A stretch of 64,000 nucleotides of DNA from Flavobacteriaceae bacterium EG-1. GTDB lineage: Bacteria > Bacteroidota > Bacteroidia > Flavobacteriales > Flavobacteriaceae. Location: assembly GCF_009649685.1 (NCBI RefSeq), contig NZ_WJPK01000002.1, positions 908,202 through 972,201 of the forward strand, written 5' to 3'. The translations under genes were made by a program, and so were the position numbers. Positions 63,673 to 64,000 of this stretch are shown one piece after another; position 1 is the stretch's first letter; every line of letters starts with the position of its first letter. The notes under the pieces are model-generated. The model searched no databases. It worked only from the letters and a program-made list of their open reading frames with translations, and was not told where the DNA came from.

Positions 63673-64000
63673 ATGAAAGATATTGTTGTGAACTCTTCAA
63701 AATTTTATGCAGGCGCAGCCCAAACAAATATTACACCTGTTAAAGGAACAATCATTGGAGTAGATTTTTTCTCACATTATGCAAGATTTATTCATGACCA
63801 ATTATTCGCGAAAGCTTTAGTTTTTAAATATGGACAAATGCTATACGCGCTTGTAATGGTTGATATCTGCATTATGCCATCGGATTTTTTAGATTTAGTT
63901 AAAAGCAAAATCTATGATAAAACGGGAATAAAAAAAGAAAATATAACCTTAGCCTGTACTCATACTCATGGTGCAGGAAATGTTGCAGGACTATTAGGAG
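63673..64000 (+). CDS. Neutral/alkaline ceramidase-like protein, 3' end outside window
   Basis: The first 109 codons of a longer gene, running off the window. The start KFYAGAAQTNITPVKG and the later ITLACTHTHGAGNVAG match the N-terminal domain of neutral/non-lysosomal ceramidases and related proteins. There, the THTHxxxG motif supplies zinc-ligand histidines. No signal peptide is visible, unlike secreted ceramidases, so this copy may be cytoplasmic or act on a different amide. It follows a sugar symporter by 17 bp. In Bacteroidota many such genes sit in sugar loci, where their true substrates are unclear. Confidence 0.75.
   Translation, partial: MKDIVVNSSKFYAGAAQTNITPVKGTIIGVDFFSHYARFIHDQLFAKALVFKYGQMLYALVMVDICIMPSDFLDLVKSKIYDKTGIKKENITLACTHTHGAGNVAGLLG

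Noticed and set aside
1-64000. tRNA, rRNA, CRISPR, insertion sequence or prophage
   Set aside because: No cloverleaf-like run, rRNA-like conserved stretch, spaced direct repeats, transposase, integrase or phage structural gene was seen by reading. A dedicated scan for small RNAs was not possible.

Overview
The window is AT-rich, gene-dense DNA (about one third G+C by eye) from what is most likely a marine member of the Flavobacteriaceae (Bacteroidota). Supporting signs are a SusC/SusD pair, many exported lipoproteins with short signal peptides, promoters with a TAnnTTTG -7 element, weak Shine-Dalgarno sequences, and conserved gene orders such as yceD-rpmF-fabH-accB-accC. I saw no rRNA, tRNA, CRISPR array, insertion sequence or phage gene. 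Genes are cut at both ends: a sodium:solute symporter on the left and a ceramidase-like protein on the right.

Bases 1-24131 are an accessory, mostly exported catabolic region. It holds two sodium:solute symporters, a Gfo/Idh oxidoreductase, a secreted purple-acid-type phosphatase and a glycerophosphodiesterase lipoprotein. It also holds two paralogous propeller-plus-helical proteins of unknown function that flank an FG-GAP repeat protein, a soluble glucose/sorbosone dehydrogenase-like lipoprotein, a Kelch protein, a seven-haem cytochrome c with one broken extra haem site, a metzincin-type lipoprotein, an AGE-family epimerase, a TauE-like permease and an HGSNAT-like membrane acyltransferase. 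No SusC/SusD pair and no classical glycoside hydrolase was recognised there.

Bases 24163-32417 are mostly housekeeping: ribE, pdxA, yceD-rpmF, fabH, accB, accC, an FAD oxidoreductase, a small lipoprotein and a GreA-like protein.

Bases 32414-48704 are the most interesting part. A divergent Lrp/AsnC regulator faces a tight co-directional series: an ethanolamine-permease-type APC transporter, a glutamine-synthetase-like gamma-glutamyl ligase, an iron alcohol dehydrogenase, an aldehyde dehydrogenase and a PuuD-like gamma-glutamyl hydrolase. This is a Puu-like route in which an alcohol dehydrogenase stands where the amine oxidase PuuB should be. The predicted chemistry is ethanolamine to gamma-glutamyl-ethanolamide, then gamma-glutamyl-glycine, then glycine plus glutamate. 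The series runs straight into two secreted phosphoesterases. Beyond a terminator come a secreted phosphodiesterase/alkaline-phosphatase fusion and a SusC/SusD pair. I infer a locus that strips phospholipid-type headgroups outside the cytoplasm and catabolises the released amino alcohol.

Bases 48702-62166 are housekeeping again: arfB, an orphan ABC ATPase, a prolyl oligopeptidase, asd, mscL, alr, tdk, rsmI, a HopJ-family protein, a uracil-DNA-glycosylase-like protein, an OsmC protein, recJ, lpxH, queD and a possible 37-residue membrane protein. The window ends with a FucP-type sugar transporter and the start of a neutral-ceramidase-like gene.
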